From Bacteroidota bacterium (GTDB taxonomy: Bacteria; Bacteroidota; Bacteroidia; Flavobacteriales; Flavobacteriaceae), in the NCBI GenBank assembly GCA_021793135.1, contig JAJYTI010000112.1:1-7186 (forward strand): a DNA stretch of 7,186 bases, written 5' to 3'. The notes below the pieces were generated by a model. That model did no database searches, was not told the origin of the DNA, and worked only from the letters and a program-made list of their open reading frames with translations. Below are positions 4,473 to 7,186 of the stretch, in pieces. Numbering within the stretch: the first letter of the stretch is position 1; each line of letters starts with the position of its first letter. Both the position numbers and the translations under genes were made by a program.

Positions 4473-6272
4473 ATGGAATTATATATCACAATTGGAGTTA
4501 TAGCTATTGGAATTTTTCTTTTTGTTAAAGATTATTTCAGTATTGATACGACATCTATACTTATTATGGCACTCTTTATCGTAACAGGTGTTTTGACTCC
4601 TGGAGAAGGGTTCTCGGGATTTAATCACCCTGCTACGATTACTTTGGGCTGTATGTTTGTGATAAGTGCTGCGGTTTTTAAATCAGGAATTATTAATGGA
4701 TTGCGTGCTGGAATGATTCGGATTGCCCGTATTCATTATATTTTTGCTTTACTTGTATTTTGTGTCGTTTCGGCAACATTCTCTGCATTTGTCAATGATT
4801 CTGCTGTCGTTGCTATATTGATTCCAATCGCTATTTCAGTTTGTCGAGAAACAAAAATAGCACCATCTAGATTATTGATTCCTATTTCTTTTGCTGCTTT
4901 ATTTGGCGGTGCCACCACATTAATTGGAACGTCTACCAATATATTAATAAGTAGTATTGCAGCAGAAAGTGGGCATGAACACTTTGGGATGTTTGAATTT
5001 GCATTGCCAGCTTTATGTTTATTGTTGATTGGTTTTGCTTATTTGTTTTTTGTAGGTCCGTTTTTATTACCAAAAAGAGCAGATAAATTGGATGATACCT
5101 TGAGTTATATCGAAAACTATATAGCAGAGGTGGTTCTACTAGATGAAGGAAAAGATGTGGGTAAAACCATAAATAAATCTTCTCTTGTAAGAGATTTTAA
5201 TTCCAATATAATTTCTATAAATCGTAATGGTATTCGATTGCCAATATTCAATGGAGAAACTATTTTGGAGGCTGGAGATAATTTGAAAATAAACATTAAC
5301 CCAAATAATCTTAATGAATTACACTCCAAAGATGGCTATCATATACTTGGAGAGAAAAAATCGAAAGAAGAAGGTGATGAAGGAGAGACAAAGGAAAAAA
5401 AGAAAGAAAAAATAAATCCAAATCATTTATTTGAAGCTGTCATTCCCGTAGATTCTATATTGTCAGGTAACTCCTTACATCAAATACATTTTAGACGACT
5501 TTATAATTGTTCGGTAATCGCCGTTCGCCATAGAAATAAGGTGATTCAGGAAAATATATCACGATTGGTTTTAAAAGAAGGTGATATGCTAATTATTCAT
5601 GGAACAAAAGAGCAAATGCATGAATTAGTAAGGAATAATGTAGTAATCCTTTTAGATGAGCACGAAGAGAATAAGGTTAATTATAAAAAGGCAATTCCCG
5701 CTCTAATCATCGCCTTTCTTGTGGTTGCTGCAGCCGCTTTAGATATTACGTCTATTTTGATGAGTAGCATGATTGGTAGTTTACTTATTGTTACCACTAC
5801 CATATTAAAACCACAAGAAGCTTATGAGGCGATAGAATGGAAGGTTATTTTTATGCTCGCAGGAGTTCTCTCTATGGGAACCGCACTTGAGAAAACGGGT
5901 GGTGCTGAAATAGCTTCCGAATTTATTTATAATAATTTGGGGCATTACGACCCTCGAATAACTTTGAGTCTTCTATTCTTGATAACTTTCTTATCTACCA
6001 ATGTACTTTCTAGTAAGGCTACGGCAGCTTTAATGGCTCCCATTGTAATAAGTTTGGCTGCCGCTATGAAAGTAAGTGAAAAGCCATTTCTTGTAGCGGT
6101 TATGTTTGCTTGTTCTCTAACCTTTATGACCCCTGTAAATGCACCAACAAATACTATGGTTTACTCTCCAGGTAATTATAAATATAATGACTATCTTAAG
6201 GTGGGTACGCCATTAAACTTTCTTATATGGATTGCTGCATCTTTTATCATTCCGCTTTTCTTCCCTTTTTAA
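4473..6272 (+). CDS. SLC13/DASS-type permease with two internal RCK_C (TrkA_C)-like domains
   Basis: The 599-residue protein has the length and order of SLC13 permeases with cytoplasmic RCK_C insertions. The N-terminal TM half spans about 3-199 and includes VNDSAVVAILIPIAIS (107-122) and the Ser/Thr-Asn-Thr-type hairpin motif GTSTNILI (152-159). Two soluble units follow: about 213-277 (YIAEVVLLDE..., ending in EAGDNLKI) and 319-395 (FEAVIPVDSIL..., ending in KEGDMLIIHG), both with the 'G-D-x-L' ending of RCK_C domains. They are joined by a Lys/Glu-rich low-complexity linker at 294-314. The C-terminal TM half is 405-598, with STNVLSSKATAALMAP (508-523) and the second substrate/sodium motif TPVNAPTN (553-560). 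The family moves anions such as dicarboxylates, sulfate or phosphate, usually with sodium. The substrate cannot be told from sequence alone. The start is fixed by AAGGAG 5 bases upstream. It leads a run of three membrane-protein genes. Confidence 0.92.
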   Translation: MELYITIGVIAIGIFLFVKDYFSIDTTSILIMALFIVTGVLTPGEGFSGFNHPATITLGCMFVISAAVFKSGIINGLRAGMIRIARIHYIFALLVFCVVSATFSAFVNDSAVVAILIPIAISVCRETKIAPSRLLIPISFAALFGGATTLIGTSTNILISSIAAESGHEHFGMFEFALPALCLLLIGFAYLFFVGPFLLPKRADKLDDTLSYIENYIAEVVLLDEGKDVGKTINKSSLVRDFNSNIISINRNGIRLPIFNGETILEAGDNLKININPNNLNELHSKDGYHILGEKKSKEEGDEGETKEKKKEKINPNHLFEAVIPVDSILSGNSLHQIHFRRLYNCSVIAVRHRNKVIQENISRLVLKEGDMLIIHGTKEQMHELVRNNVVILLDEHEENKVNYKKAIPALIIAFLVVAAAALDITSILMSSMIGSLLIVTTTILKPQEAYEAIEWKVIFMLAGVLSMGTALEKTGGAEIASEFIYNNLGHYDPRITLSLLFLITFLSTNVLSSKATAALMAPIVISLAAAMKVSEKPFLVAVMFACSLTFMTPVNAPTNTMVYSPGNYKYNDYLKVGTPLNFLIWIAASFIIPLFFPF

Positions 6273-6284
6273 AAATTGATAATT

Positions 6285-6713
6285 ATGAATAACTACTTTA
6301 CTTTTTTACTTAGACTGGCACTTGGAGCAGCCTTTTTATCTGCCGTTGCCGATAGATTTGGAATTTGGGGAGCACCTGGAAGTGCTTTAGTTACTTGGGG
6401 AAACTGGGATAACTTTGTGCAATATACCAGTGAGTTAAATTTTAACGCATCGCATACCATTGCCAATATTCTAGGAATAATCGCCACAGTAGCCGAAATA
6501 GTTTTAGGAGTATTCCTTGTTGTTGGTTATAAAATCCGAACGTCTGCTTTCCTATCGGGATTATTAATCCTTGCTTTTGGTATAGGAATGAGTTTAAATG
6601 CTCACATTAAATATGCATTCGATTATTCCGTATTCAGTGCTAGTTTTGGAGCCTTTTTGCTATCTACTATTCCAACTAGTAAATGGAGTTTGGATAATGT
6701 ATTGAGAAGATAA
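6285..6713 (+). CDS. DoxX-like small integral membrane protein
   Basis: The protein has 142 residues from ATG 6285. A TTG at 6276 would add three residues (MII) and is less likely. Four hydrophobic segments fit the DoxX fold: about 5-24 (FLLRLALGAAFLSAVADRFG), 58-80, 86-105 and 113-129. The opening 'LLRLALGAAFL...ADRFG', the loop with GxWxNF after helix 1, and 'EIVLGVFLVVGYKIRTSAFLSGLLIL' in the middle are characteristic of DoxX-family proteins. Members include thiosulfate:quinone oxidoreductase subunits and many proteins of unknown role; no cofactor ligand is evident here. It starts 12 bp after the permease stop and is surely co-transcribed with it. That pairing suggests a membrane or transport context but does not identify a reaction. 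Confidence 0.8.
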   Translation: MNNYFTFLLRLALGAAFLSAVADRFGIWGAPGSALVTWGNWDNFVQYTSELNFNASHTIANILGIIATVAEIVLGVFLVVGYKIRTSAFLSGLLILAFGIGMSLNAHIKYAFDYSVFSASFGAFLLSTIPTSKWSLDNVLRR

Positions 6714-6743
6714 AATTTGTTTTTAATCACTTGTTTTTGGTTA

Positions 6744-7169
6744 ATGAAAAAAATAAAATACAGTCAGAAGTTTTTGAATGTTCATAAAAGTACAGGATTG
6801 ATGTACTTTATTATTGGATTAATAATTCTTGTTCTTCATAACTTATATGGAGATTTTAAAGGTATTAATCTATTAGCTGTAGGTGCTGGAATTATGGTTG
6901 CTGGATTAGCGAGATTAGGATTTTATCTGATTTACAGAAATAGTGCATATATTACTATAAAAGAAGATGGAGAGATGACAAAGAAAAATAATGTATTTAG
7001 CAAAAGTACAGTAAACTTAAATGAGGTAGAGATGATTAGCGATATAGCAGACGAATATAAATTACAGCTAAAAGACAAAGAGATAATTCTTCAAAAACAG
7101 AATATAGATCCTAAATCTTTAGATGATTTTAAACGCGAAATCGAAAAGTATTCTACTAGATATAGTTGA
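6744..7169 (+). CDS. Unrecognised two-TM membrane protein with a PH-like C-terminal domain
   Basis: The protein has 141 residues from ATG 6744. The frame opens further at a TTG (6717) whose extra MFLITCFWL would form an unlikely hydrophobic cap, whereas MKKIKYSQKF is a normal basic start before a TM helix. TM helices are at about 18-34 and 41-64. The soluble tail (68-141) looks like a run of short beta strands (AYITIKEDG, STVNLNEVEMISDI, YKLQLKDKEIILQ) capped by a helix (PKSLDDFKREIEKY). That is the pattern of small bacterial PH-like domains with an 'I-x-x-I' strand and a final helix. I do not recognise a family. It begins 30 bp after the DoxX-like gene and probably belongs to the same transcript. 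The layout parallels the two-TM plus PH-like protein at 3574-3996, but the sequences are not obviously related. Confidence 0.75.
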   Translation: MKKIKYSQKFLNVHKSTGLMYFIIGLIILVLHNLYGDFKGINLLAVGAGIMVAGLARLGFYLIYRNSAYITIKEDGEMTKKNNVFSKSTVNLNEVEMISDIADEYKLQLKDKEIILQKQNIDPKSLDDFKREIEKYSTRYS

Positions 7170-7174
7170 AGAAG

Positions 7175-7186
7175 ATGTTTTTACTA
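7175..7186 (+). CDS. Possible start of a further gene, cut by the window edge
   Basis: ATG at 7175 opens MFLL in the last 12 bases, 5 bp after the previous stop and following a purine-rich GAAGAAG. Spacing suits another gene of the same run, but four codons cannot establish it. Confidence 0.2.

Noticed and set aside
4736..4939. Reverse-strand open frame inside the permease gene
   Set aside because: It is antisense to a strongly conserved TM segment with the GTSTN motif and has no leader or family resemblance.

Overview
The window reads as chromosomal DNA from a member of the Bacteroidota, most likely a marine-type Flavobacteriaceae. The DNA is AT-rich. The one clear secreted protein has the His-Ala-Gln cleavage context common in flavobacterial signal peptides. 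Most starts lack a Shine-Dalgarno sequence, and the LytS/LytTR plus 2TM-domain gene content is typical of that family. All supported genes are on the + strand.

Layout: (1) 1-297 is the 3' end of a gene cut by the window edge, possibly a sialidase-like beta-propeller protein. (2) A regulatory gap (298-411) carries two perfect matches to the LytTR-binding 9-mer, exactly 12 bp apart. (3) A four-gene run follows: a secreted TPR protein (412-1074), a LytS-family membrane histidine kinase with two C-terminal 2TM domains (1127-2761), a LytTR response regulator (2761-3516, sharing one base with the kinase gene), and a two-TM bPH_4-type membrane protein (3574-3996). (4) 3997-4472 is a 476-bp gap with several inverted repeats and a possible short decayed ORF. 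(5) A second run holds an SLC13-type permease with two internal RCK_C/TrkA_C-like domains (4473-6272), a DoxX-like membrane protein (6285-6713) and an unrecognised two-TM protein with a PH-like tail (6744-7169).

Working model: the first run is a self-contained envelope-sensing two-component module. The kinase phosphorylates the LytTR regulator, which probably binds the tandem sites at 312-341 and controls its own operon. The TPR and PH-domain proteins would be sensory partners or outputs. The autoregulatory pair and the unusual domain order of the kinase (4 TM - HisK - ATPase - 2TM - 2TM) are the most interesting features. The second run is a transport/membrane cluster with no visible regulator. 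No RNA gene, CRISPR array, IS element or att site was found.
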